DNA of 64,000 nt from Hymenopellis radicata. Lineage: Eukaryota; Basidiomycota; Agaricomycetes; Agaricales; Physalacriaceae. The position numbers and the translations under genes are program-made. The notes below the pieces were generated by a model. The model worked only from the letters and a program-made list of their open reading frames with translations. It ran no database searches and was not told the origin of the DNA. Each line of letters begins with the position of its first letter. Within the stretch, counting starts at the first letter, position 1. The stretch lies in assembly GCA_015501595.1 (NCBI GenBank), contig JADNRX010000174.1, positions 45,721-109,720 on the forward strand. The letters run 5' to 3'. Below, piece by piece: positions 55,645 through 64,000 of this stretch.

Positions 55645-56481
55645 GCTTCGTACTCGGCGACCTTCTCCGTGAGTGTGTCGAAGAATGAGTAGTGTTGGGA
55701 CCAACGAAGCGCGTACGGACCCCGTGCACCCGCCTTATCTCTCAAACGGCAGAATCTGAGGCGATTCTGAGCGCACTCAGTATATTCTCCGTACGACGGG
55801 CGAACGTCGTCACCGAAGCGCTTGACAAGCTCTTCGACGTTGAGGATGTAGCGACGAGCTACCGAGCCGGGCGCGGGATTCGCTTTGATGATGGGGAGGG
55901 TAGCAGCATTCTCCCAGATGTAGCGCAGCGCGGAGTTGGAGAAGACGGACTGTGGAAGGGGAGTCACGTCTTCAGTATCATATAAACTCTGGTGAAATTT
56001 GACGTCGAGCTTAGCTCCGGGAGCCCTCTGCACTTCCTGCGTCGTGTCCATGACCTTGTTGTCCTTCGGCGCGTCAGCAGCAGCCTTTGCGTCCTCCTTC
56101 TTCTTCTTCTCATCCGCCTTCCATGCGGCGACGCCGTTCCAAATGTACATCGGGACCTTTTTTACATGAGATAAGAAATCAGTCTCGCAAAATGAACGCT
56201 CTTCCTCCGAGTAAAAGAGATATACGAAGCGGCAGGAGAGCCTGCGCTCGTCACACCGGCGGCGCCCAACGTAAATCCATCGTCTTTTGCTGACGATCGA
56301 GGTTTTCCGCCTCGATGTCCGCGTTTTTCGAGAGACGGAGCGTGATGTCGAGCTTCTTGAACATGGCACACACGGCGGCAGTGGTGTGCGTCCTGCGCGC
56401 GCGTGGCGGCGGCGGCGGCGGTGGTGGCGGCGCCGGCTGCGTGGATTGACCCGGAGTCTGGCCTTGTGTTGGTTGGGCCAT
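55620..56481 (-). CDS. Ngaro ORF1 (Gag-like)
   Basis: The start ATG at 56481 lies 20 bp inside the A1 repeat. Exon 1 (56481-56257) starts MAQPTQGQTPGQ, has a nine-proline run near residues 18-26 and a helical region (AMFKKLDITLRLSKNADI). An inferred 100-nt intron (56157-56256, GTGTGA...AAAAAG) joins PP to VPMYIWNG in phase 0. Exon 2 (56156-55620) is Lys/Glu/Ala-rich, then AALRYIWEN-like helical sequence, and ends KVAEYEAWAPSRQS. Total about 253 aa. No zinc knuckle is visible, as is usual for YR elements. It would form the particle or RNA-binding component. If the intron is not used, the frame stops after 76 aa at 56251. It overlaps the next ORF by 25 nt. Confidence 0.7.
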
Positions 56482-56500
56482 GGTGAAAAGGAACGGTGGA

Positions 56501-56717
56501 AGAAAAGAAAATGAGACGAATGAGTGAAGAGCGGGATATTAAACCCGCGAGGAGTCGAGGACAACGGACACGACGACCAGCAATACCCCAAAGGATTGGA
56601 TTGCTGTCTCGTTGTATGTACATGTAGAATGTACACGACGACGGCCCTAGATGGCCTGCACTATCTTATCCTTAGATAAGTTTATCGCTCGTTCCTCGCG
56701 ATAACTTATCGCGGAAT
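56501..56717 (-). repeat. Ngaro split repeat A1
   Basis: 217 bp at the 5' end of the element (minus orientation). Same length and, by eye, same sequence as A2 at 50705-50921. Carries palindromes CTTATCCTTAGATAAG at 56665-56680 and CGCGATAACTTATCGCG at 56697-56713. Confidence 0.9.
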
Positions 56718-56719
56718 TC

Positions 56720-57055
56720 GGATAATGATGCTGATCGACCTCGTCCTACCTCTCCCTGTCATGTCGCTACTGGCAGTTTCGCTAAGCGACCCTTCGCGCG
56801 TCTATGGTTGGACTCCTTTTGACGTCTTTTTGGTCGACGTGTCTCATCCTGTTAGTAACTGGTGCTGAATACGATAACGCACCATCTAGTATTTCGCTCT
56901 TCTTGTGATCTCCCTCCCCACAAATTTAACCGGCCCGCATATTCACACGTCTATATTCACACGTCTCAAAATGGCAACGCCTCTCTTGTCATTTTATTCA
57001 CTCGGTTGGAGATCAACGGCTATCGTCAATGAAAGCATGTCGATTAACTCCTAAT
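56720..57055. other. Spacer between retrotransposon and repeat
   Basis: No gene recognised. TATTCACACGTCT is duplicated near 56938-56965. Confidence 0.35.
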
Positions 57056-57059
57056 TGGC

Positions 57060-57255
57060 TAGATAAGGTCTTCCCAGACAACCGTAAAACGGCCGACGCG
57101 GCCGTATTTGACGGATCCTTACGGTGCTTGGGCGCACCCTGACCGTACCGTAGGGTCCATGCGCGACGCGCTCACGGTACGGACACCGTGACCGTAAGAC
57201 GGTACCGTCTCAACCAAAAAAACGGTCACGGTATCCAGCCCTACTCACGGTTCCT
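57060..57255. repeat. ACGGT-rich inverted-repeat element
   Basis: Repeated CCGTAC/GTACGG, ACCGTGACCGT and ACGGTCACGGT words in both orientations, ending ACGGTCACGGTATCCAGCCC. The end matches, inverted, the block at 41722-41795. Likely a small non-autonomous element. Confidence 0.55.
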
Positions 57256-57333
57256 GCATCCCATTTTGACTTAGGCAATGCACTTAGTCAATAAAAAGGC
57301 AGGTGAGGGAAAATATATATATTGAGCTACACT

Positions 57334-59060
57334 TTATAAAGTACCAACGAGAGCTAAGCCTTCATCCCACAGTTTAGATCGCCGTTCCATAAAAGCTTCC
57401 AATTCCGCCTTCTTCTTCTTGTCTTTAAAGGCCTCGAAAGCTGCTCCATCAGATCGGAAGCCGTTGTCCACCCAACGGAAAAGGCCAGCTGCCGAGTATT
57501 GGGTGAAGGACCAGCGTGTCTCCTCATCTGAAACACCAACATTGGAATGTTCGAGCAAGGCGGACGGAATCATGATGGTTGACCCCGGGGGAAACTGAAC
57601 CACCAATTGAAGGTCCCACAGGACGAGATGGCCGCCGCGCGTATAGTCGAAGTCGCCGCCCGCTGTAATGGAGCACACACCGGTCACCAAATTGAGGTGG
57701 TCGTGATGACGAAGGGTTGATACTCTACCAACATTGATGCTACAAGCACCAAAGACACCATTTTTAAAACAACGGCGCAAGTTCGGGTGGTGGTTGAGTA
57801 GCGAGTCAAGTACGTTGCTGTATCTCGCATGTAGCTGAGGATGAACGGCCGCAAACACGCCTAATCAAATAATTAGTGAAAAAATCAAATCGGAGAAGCA
57901 AAAAAATCGTACCGTTAACAAATCCTACCAGACGAGTAACGGCCCAGTTGCTCATCAGCTTCTGAACCACCTCCTCATTGTGTTCAGTGAGCCGCAGGTT
58001 CATGGGCTCTATCTGACCACCGCCAATGGACGCTCCGAAGGACACCGTTTTGAAGGCACCACGACGGTGACGGAGCTTCTTGACGGGCACCTTAAGTTTA
58101 GACTCCGCGTCAGCAAATACGCGGTTCAGCTCTGCGACGACATCATCAAAGTCGTCAGGTCTCCCGGCGAGATGGACTAGGATGCGGCGTTCACAGTCCA
58201 GGATGCTGACAGGACGACTAAGAAAACAATCAGACGGGGGTTGATGAAACAACATAGGAAAGCATACCGGCCATCCCACTTGAGCAACTCGAAATGAAGA
58301 TTCTCTAAAAGAAATTCCAAAGACGGTTGAAAGCCAGTTGATACATCGTCATTGCGATCCTTCGGGCCGGTGTACATGGTCTTTCGCCTTCCAAGATTGG
58401 GTTGAAATGAGGTGGAAATTGGAGTGGCGTTCTTATGAATGCGACGGGTGATGCCCTTAGCCCTGGCAAGGCCGTGGTTCATGGAGTCATTCCGAAGAAG
58501 AGCACGTATGGCGCGGGAACGCTCGAGAGAACGCTGGCGGCCATCGTTAACGGTGCGGGGCGATGTACGACGTTGTTCGTTGGGTGGACCGGCCATATAG
58601 GCACCGTACGCTTGGTTCTGAGCCCGGGTGGTGCTGCGTGTCGTGGGGGCAACCGAGACGTCCTCGCTGTCGCTCACCATGTCGGCTTGAACTTCCAACT
58701 TGTTAACTTTTGTAAGAAGCTGAGCGTAGTCGATTTCTACAATGAAGACATTGTCATTGGGCGCCGGAACAACCGGAACTGTAAAATCAAAAAAGGCGGT
58801 CAGCATACTCAGTATAAACAAGGTGCACAATCTAAAGGTGAACGATGGCAATGGAAGCAATCAGCTCCAAAGGCGGAGGAGGTTTCTCCAAAGGCGGCGG
58901 AATCAGCTCCAAAGGCGGAGAATAACGTCCCAAAAGGCGGAGGCTGCCATCCAAGGGCGGAGGCTGCCATCCAAAGGCGGAGGCTGCCATCCAAAGGCGG
59001 AGGAATGTAAAGGCAGCCGGAAATATAAGAAAACCTACCAGATCTTGTAGCAGGCGCCAT
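57334..59060 (-). CDS. TET/JBP-like 2OG-Fe(II) dioxygenase
   Basis: Four exons, all phases consistent: 59060-59039, 58778-58268, 58217-57913, 57860-57334; 454 aa, no frame break. The start is MAPATRS, then a 260-nt intron. Residues about 40-150 are Arg/Ser-rich and disordered. The C-terminal half is a double-stranded beta-helix: LRHHDHLNLVTG with the HxD iron pair (His 331, Asp 333), VQFPPGSTIMIPSALLEHSN with the distal His (384), and EETRWSFTQYSAAGLFRW with the 2-oxoglutarate Arg (395). The FPPGS-x-I-x-IPSA block is typical of the expanded basidiomycete family related to TET/JBP nucleic-acid base oxidases. A role in 5-methylcytosine oxidation is inferred only from kinship. It lies 600 bp from a retrotransposon, the kind of setting in which this family is often found. 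Confidence 0.7.
58855..59008. repeat. Intronic minisatellite, 21-bp unit
   Basis: AAAGGCGGAGGCTGCCATCC repeats three to four times near 58935-59005. Diverged CCAAAGGCGG-GGA units extend back to 58865. Entirely within intron 1 of the dioxygenase gene. Confidence 0.75.
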
Positions 59061-59069
59061 GTTGAAGAG

Positions 59070-59605
59070 AGTATGAACGATCCCTTTGCTTTCCAACGCG
59101 TTTAAACCACGACAAGGTCGACCGCGGGAGAGGTAGAGTCTCAGTTGGAGCTGCGGCTGGCATCGTACAGCGGATGTACACTAAACCGACGGGAGAAACG
59201 GTAATCGAAATGCCGGTTGGTACTCGCTTCAGATGGCGGGTTACTTGATGACGGGCGCGCCAATTGGACGGCAGCGGCCGAGATGGCGCGGGCAAAACGG
59301 TTTTGAGACGTCGACACGTACGTTTCAGACGATACGGCGTACTGGAGGACGCATCAAGTCAGTGAGACTTCGTGAGACGGTGCGTCAAGCATTTGCGACA
59401 TTCAGGCAGCCGTCTACGGTCCAGACGTCCGCCGCACTGCATCCGATGAGACAGGACGTCCGTCAAGTGTCCGCCTGAGCAGTACTCCATGATTAGGTAG
59501 ATGTGGTGTTAGGCCTGCGTGGATTGCGGTATGAGATACGCACGACGGTGTCGGTACCATGAGGTGCGCATCGGTACCGCTTTTGAGCCATGTATGTTAA
59601 CAATG
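59070..59605. other. Upstream of the dioxygenase gene
   Basis: Rich in GAGAC, GGACG and ACGTCC words on both strands (59290-59470), possibly a degraded inverted-repeat element. No gene recognised. Confidence 0.35.
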
Positions 59606-59611
59606 AGTGCA

Positions 59612-59735
59612 GGAAACGCACTTTCAGGTCGCTATCAAGAGTGTGAGGCGCGATAACCTCTCTGCCAAGCTATTCGACAATCTGCCCAGTGAAATCCAGA
59701 TTCTCAAGGCGCTGTCTCATCGTCAGATAACCAAA
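59612..59735 (+). pseudogene. Atg1/ULK-like kinase exon fragment (subdomains II-III)
   Basis: After a plausible acceptor (GTGCAG) the frame reads ETHFQVAIKSVRRDNLSAKL, then FDNLPSEIQILKALSHR. The VAIK lysine and the Glu of helix C (SEIQILKALSH) are kinase landmarks. RRDNLSAKLFDNLPSEI is very close to what I recall of fungal Atg1, the autophagy-initiating kinase. Homology stops abruptly at about 59733, where the opposite strand begins a different kinase motif. A fragment, not a functional gene. Confidence 0.6.
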
Positions 59736-59736
59736 C

Positions 59737-59790
59737 CTTGTAGACGGTGGCAAAGTTTCCTTGTCCAATCTCGGTACCCCGGCCGTACAT
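59737..59790 (-). pseudogene. Kinase glycine-loop fragment on opposite strand
   Basis: MYGRGTEIGQGNFATVYK, a subdomain I G-x-G-x-F-x-x-V loop, followed by GTTTGG that could be a donor remnant. It abuts the plus-strand fragment tail-to-tail. Confidence 0.5.
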
Positions 59791-59799
59791 CCTCTTCGC

Positions 59800-61380
59800 C
59801 GTCGCGGCGCAGTGCAGAGAGTACCTTTGGGCTGAGAGCAGGCGGTGCCTTTGATGCTGAGTCCGCCACGAGTTCCGAGAGTTGGATGGCCCGGGCTCTT
59901 CGCTACGACGAGATTGAGGTCGTCGGGATCTCGCTTGGCAGAGGGAAGAAGGGTTTTGATGGGATCAGCGATGACTTTCCCCTCTTACTACCATGGCTGG
60001 GGGCGGACAGACACAACGTAGGCTGAGGTGCGTCTTGTTCCTTTGACGCGTTCGTTGCCCTCGCAGCGGTCTCGCGCTCTCTTCTCTCACTCTGGTCCAG
60101 TCCTTCCGCCTCTGAGTAGCGGGGCTATCTCTTACGCAGCCATTCCGCCGCGGGCAATCTCTTTGGACTTCGCTACGCTCACGACGTCCGACTCCATCGC
60201 ATGGACCTGGGCGGCGACATGACTTATGCCGCTGATAACACGACACGCCTTTGCCGCCTACTAGGCCTACCCGAACGAAATATCCGCCTATATCGACGAG
60301 ACTCCCACCAAGCCGACATCACCAACATCGCCAACATCGACGGGCACGCCGCCGCCGACCCCAGAAAACAAGTCCGCCCAACGTCAACCCTTCCGGCGCA
60401 CGCCTACCAAACGACTTGTTATATTTACTGTGCGACACCGTGACTACACTACTCTGGACAGTCTCCGTTAGTACTTGTACCACGTAGTATACCGGAATGT
60501 ACGTACCTTTCCAAATAGATGAGTTTTACCATTCTAATTCTGTGAAGCCGTCGTTAGTGATGAGATGACAATCTAACGAGTTCTTACAAAGTATTACGGT
60601 CCGCACTTTCCCTCTACCTGCTGCAATGCATATGTTAGAGCATGTCGTGAGCGAGACAAAGGAGCAGCTTACCAAGTCATCAATCTCTCGCACCGAGTAA
60701 ATTGTAGCCCAAGTGATTTCTGGCGAAATCTGCTGCAAGGTTATCGCGTCAGATTGCGAGAACCCCGCTATTCGGATAAGAAGAGACGTTACCGTGCATT
60801 CCGGAAACCGGTTGAGGACCGATGGCTGACGCGGACTCGTCAAAACACACGGAACGGAATGCAAGCTATGCGCACAAGTTGGACTGTATACGAGACGCGC
60901 GGTCCTGTGAAGAAAAGGTCAACTTATGCGTAACAAAACAGGATAGTGCTAACTACTCACGGGTTCAATTGATGCAGCGTGTACTGAACGTCGACTGCGA
61001 GGATGTCGCGTAAGTTTTAGGACGAATGGACTCTAAACTAGAAGAGACCTACCACAGGACCACCGTTAATTCCTAACTGTCTGAACCGAACGCGAGGGAT
61101 TAACTGTAAGATGCAGATCTTCATAAAGTCGGAATGGGGTCGTCGCTGATTGTTGCATCCTTACGTGGCGCTGGAGGTTTCTTGTCGTTCTGGACTAAAT
61201 TCAGCCTCGGTAATCGTACCTATAATGGCATACCTCGAACCTGTCTGCGAGCGGGCTTCCGGACCTCGTCGTCATGTTCTCCGCCATCAGTTGGCGCGTC
61301 GGGCCACTCCAAATTCAATTTTGCAGTTCGAACAGTCAGATTCACAGAGGAACTGAAGGCAACTTCATCAGTAAATCGCA
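59800..61380. other. Intergenic
   Basis: No gene recognised; many short Ala/Pro/Arg-rich frames on both strands. Confidence 0.35.
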
Positions 61381-61384
61381 AGGT

Positions 61385-61565
61385 GTGTGGACGGTATAGA
61401 TTATACCGTCTATACCCCTTCCGGGCAGTATAGATCCCCACTGGGATCTCGTAGCCCTTGACTCTTCTATACCCACCCGTGGTATAGACATCGTAACAGC
61501 CTTGACTCATCCTATACTCTACTTCTGGGTGCTCTATACTTATTCTACACTCCTGCCTATACTGT
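61385..61565. repeat. TCTATACC / GGTATAGA repeat cluster
   Basis: TATAC-type words (TATAGATTATACCGTCTATACC, GTATAGATC, CTTCTATACCC, GGTATAGAC, CCTATACTC, CTCTATACTT, CCTATACTG) recur about nine times in both orientations at 15-30 bp intervals. Confidence 0.6.
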
Positions 61566-61718
61566 TGCTTAATCACACTGTTCATTCGAGCACGAAACAC
61601 TTCATTGACTACATATACCACTTCACATGTATCCTAAATGACTACAAGAATGTATTCTATGATGATAGGTGCGGGAGAAGAGCATGTAACGAAAGGACAG
61701 GACTTAAAATGGCACGTA

Positions 61719-63760
61719 TCACATCCGAAGAGAGGGCCGGACACCGGACAGCTTCTCCTTGCCGCCACGTTCGACAGCCTTGGGAACACCCTTGCCCTTC
61801 TTCTTCATCATGTACGGCTCTGCTGCTGTAATGACAGCCTACCAGAAGTATCCAAAAGGAACAAGGACAAGCGGAGAGAGAAAGGCGCCGGTAGCCTTCT
61901 AGATAGTTGACGGAAGTCAGTCTTATGTAGAAGAAATAAATATAAAGACGCACCGGATCCTTGTTGTCAAAATCGAGATAGAGGAAACGGTCCTTGTCCA
62001 GCTGATGACTTGCCCATTCGGCAACCTCCTCCTTAGTTGTGAACAACTTGTCGCAAATCGCGTTCGTGTTTGCGCGAGCCGTCTTTGAGATCTCGCTGCG
62101 TAGGGTTCGCAAATATTTGGAGGTCCGTAGACTCGTAATTTTAGTAAGAGATCGTTACTATTTGGAGCACGTACCACAGCAAGAACCGCCGCGTTATCCA
62201 CCCGTCGCGTACCATTCGTGTCTAGAGGTGTAAGGTGCTTGAAGACCGAATTGCACCAAAGATCCGTGATAGTGGCTTTGAGGTCTGGATGTCCCGTCGT
62301 AGAAAAGGGCTGAGAAACTGCTCTGGAACCCGCCCAGTCGTAAATCGAGGGAATAAATTTCTCTTTGAAGTGCTTCCGGCGGATTGGCGAAAGGAATGTC
62401 GTTGATGGTGTAGTTCTTCTTCGGTTTTGCGACCTTGCCCTGGGCAGCAAGATCAACGTCGACGTCCTTGAAGGTAATGTCGCCGACGTCCGTAGTGGAA
62501 GGAGTCTGAGGTAAGAAGGCGTGTGAGTAAATCGAGACATCTGGGGAAAGCACGTACGGCATGGCCACGCGGCTTTCCAGGCTTTTCCTTACCTTTCTTT
62601 CCCTTCGTTTTCGATGGCGCCGTGGCTGTCGACACCCACGACTGCCAATTCGCGTTCATTCCGCCGACCTCGTTGGTTCCAGAACGTTTTCTGACTGTTA
62701 GACTCGGAGTGTCAGCATCGATCAGCGACTTGTAACAAACACACCGCTGCTTCCTCGCGCCCTTCACCCTCGATATCTTTCCTCTTGGAGCCAGACTTGG
62801 ATGCCGTCGTTCCCGACTTGGCGCGTTGGGCCTCGGGTGCGGCCACGTGTGGTGGAGGCGGGTTTGCACGTTCGGTTATGATTTCGCGGCGGAGAGCGGC
62901 CTTGTCTTGCTTTTTCTGTGCGTTTTCATTAGCCTTTGCAATCTGTAAATTAATGCTTACCTTGGTGCTCCCAGCAACAGATTTTGGCGTCGACTTCTTG
63001 GACTTCTTGGCCTTGCGAATAGCAGCCAATTTCTCCAGAAGCGCCGCCTCATCCGGCGACATGTCCCCTGCATCCGACTCTACCTCTGATTTACTCTGAT
63101 CAATATGCATTGGCGAGGCGCTACGCGACGGAGCATACAGGTCGGACTCGTGTCCACTCAGGCTGCCTTCATCCAGTCCGACATAAGACCTGCGTCCACC
63201 CGAGTAGGACGAGTAGCGCGTGGAGCATCTTTCTCCTCCTTCGTGTTGTCATCTTCGTTGTCGTAACGCGGATTGTGAGCTCCATCTCGCGCATCCTCCA
63301 TCTCGTCGTCTTCGTCGTCATAGCGCGTATTGCAACCTCCATCGCCTGACAAGAAGCCTTCGGAGTCTGTTCCTGGAGGAGGCCCGCCGAAATCTGTATC
63401 AGAGACAGCGCGCATCTCCTCCAGATCAGAGCCCCCCTCCGCACCATCGAGGTTGGAGGTGGCCTCCATGTCTTCGCCGTCACCGGCCGTCACCGTCCAA
63501 CGGCAGTGCACCGAAGTCAGGCTGTGGGAGGGAGACAGCGAACGATCGTTGCGGATAGTGCGCGACTTTGTCGGGGACCGCGGATACCGGCCATGAGAGG
63601 GCTTATGAGTTGGCGGTGGGGATCCGTCCAGGCCAGGATCAGACTCGTTGGGACTGTGGATACCAGCTTCATCGTCATCGCCATCAGACTGGGCACTACT
63701 CGTTCCATCCGGAAGGAAGAATAGCGTGGAGGGTGCTGCAGGAGGAAGGGCAGGCGGAGA
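61719..63760 (-). pseudogene. Frame-broken member of an agaricomycete multicopy protein family
   Basis: Pieces in order on the minus strand form one protein. First comes an acidic, disordered N-terminus (63750-63160, RYDDEDDEMEDARDG and RYDNEDDNTKEE duplicated). Then LSGHESDLYAPSRSASPM, MSPDEAALLEKLAAIRKAKK, a Lys-rich stretch and WQSWVSTATAPSKTKGKK follow. After these come NYTINDIPFANPP, KHFKEKFIPSIYDWAGSR, TRRVDNAAVLAV, LRSEISKTARANTNAICDKL and RFLYLDFDNKDPV. The end reads VPKAVERGGKEKLSGVRPSL with a stop at 61719. The C-terminal half is a helical domain I have met as a very abundant uncharacterised family in mushroom genomes. No enzymatic role is known to me. At least three one-base shifts (near 63170, 62375, 62140) and an in-frame TAG near 61835 break it. 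The N-terminus may continue upstream towards the window edge. Confidence 0.5.
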
Positions 63761-63764
63761 CGGA

Positions 63765-64000
63765 TGTGAGACGGTCTGTGTTATATCGCCGACTACCTAG
63801 AGTAGGTCTTGTTAACATGTGTCGGGTTGGTGTCCGAAGTACGTGCATCTCTTTGTACCTCGACTTCCTACTGATGATTTCCAGATGTACCGCTCTACCA
63901 GGCCAACTCGATGTACCAGCTGGGCGACGGACACAGGACCTCACGGAAACTCTCATTGCCGAGCTTGCCGAAGACAAGCGCTCGCTGTGGGACAATTACG
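63765..64000. other. Window edge
   Basis: Short frames; may hold the first exon or promoter of the neighbouring broken gene. Nothing can be assigned. Confidence 0.3.

Larger units (their letters stand above)
50332..56717 (-). mobile_element. Ngaro-type tyrosine-recombinase retrotransposon, about 6.39 kb
   Basis: Read on the minus strand the order is A1 (56717-56501), gag, pol (RT and RNase H), YR, B1 (51261-50920), A2 (50921-50705), B2 (50674-50332). This A1-ORFs-B1-A2-B2 arrangement of split direct repeats is diagnostic for Ngaro/PAT-like elements and differs from DIRS1 (inverted termini) and from LTR elements. A1 and A2 are both 217 bp and look identical. B1 and B2 (342 and 343 bp) differ by one C in a C-run. 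Such near identity means recent insertion. Integration would be by recombination of a circular DNA, and no target duplication is seen. All three frames are open once four short introns are removed. Nothing in the element shows a frame break, so it may still be active. Confidence 0.92.

Noticed and set aside
50332..56717. LTR (Gypsy/Copia) retrotransposon
   Set aside because: There is no integrase or aspartic protease. The element encodes a tyrosine recombinase and has A1-B1-A2-B2 split repeats, not two simple LTRs.
50332..56717. DIRS1-type or Crypton element
   Set aside because: DIRS1 elements have inverted termini and an internal complementary region, and none were seen. Cryptons lack reverse transcriptase, which is present here.
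58435..59050. Plus-strand open frame with APKAEEVSPKAAESAPKAE repeats
   Set aside because: It is antisense to the dioxygenase exon and continues into the intronic minisatellite. The minus-strand gene model explains the region better.
63110..63596. Plus-strand Ser/Arg-rich frames at the right edge
   Set aside because: They are antisense to the acidic repeat-containing N-terminus on the minus strand, which connects to a recognisable family.
1..64000. tRNA or rRNA genes
   Set aside because: Reading by eye I found no T-loop GGTTCGANTCC with a matching acceptor stem and no rRNA-like core. A covariance-model scan would be needed to exclude them firmly.

Overview
The window looks like a gene-poor, transposon-rich stretch of a basidiomycete nuclear genome, most probably an agaricomycete. 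Coding segments are split by short (about 45-60 nt) GT-AG introns. The recognisable families are typical mushroom ones: F-box/LRR proteins, a TET/JBP-like 2OG-Fe(II) dioxygenase, large uncharacterised multicopy proteins, a hAT transposon and a tyrosine-recombinase retrotransposon. I recognised no rRNA, tRNA or CRISPR.

Layout. 1-9.7 kb: mostly empty, with an F-box fragment, one clean hypothetical gene (2934-4110, minus), and broken copies of a carboxylesterase and an ankyrin-type gene. 9.7-23 kb: a run of ordinary host genes (BRCT protein, F-box/LRR on minus, amino-acid permease, F-box/LRR on plus), each with one or more single-base frame breaks; a small TIR element sits directly upstream of the last. 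23-29.5 kb: intergenic DNA with several tandem and palindromic repeats. 29.6-36.6 kb: a large conserved-looking minus-strand gene (about 1,134 aa, seven exons) split by a 3,268-bp hAT element with a perfect 8-bp target duplication; removing the element and one duplication restores the frame through every exon. 36.9-37.9 kb: about 280-bp tandem repeats. 38-50 kb: a small His/Pro-rich gene, a penta-EF-hand fragment, a truncated F-box gene and minisatellites. 50.3-56.7 kb: a complete-looking Ngaro-type YR retrotransposon with A1-ORFs-B1-A2-B2 split direct repeats, encoding Gag, RT/RNase H and tyrosine recombinase in overlapping frames and apparently interrupted by four spliceosomal introns. 57.3-59.1 kb: an intact four-exon TET/JBP-like dioxygenase gene. 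59-64 kb: rearranged kinase fragments and a frame-broken multicopy-family gene running towards the right edge.

Two observations stand out. The hAT insertion is so well preserved that the ancestral gene can be read directly, and its terminal repeat supplies an in-frame ATG to the orphaned 3' half. The Ngaro element is coding-competent by eye yet carries introns, which is odd for something that moves through RNA. All gene models are hand-spliced from the sequence. Family names rest on recalled motifs, not on a database search.
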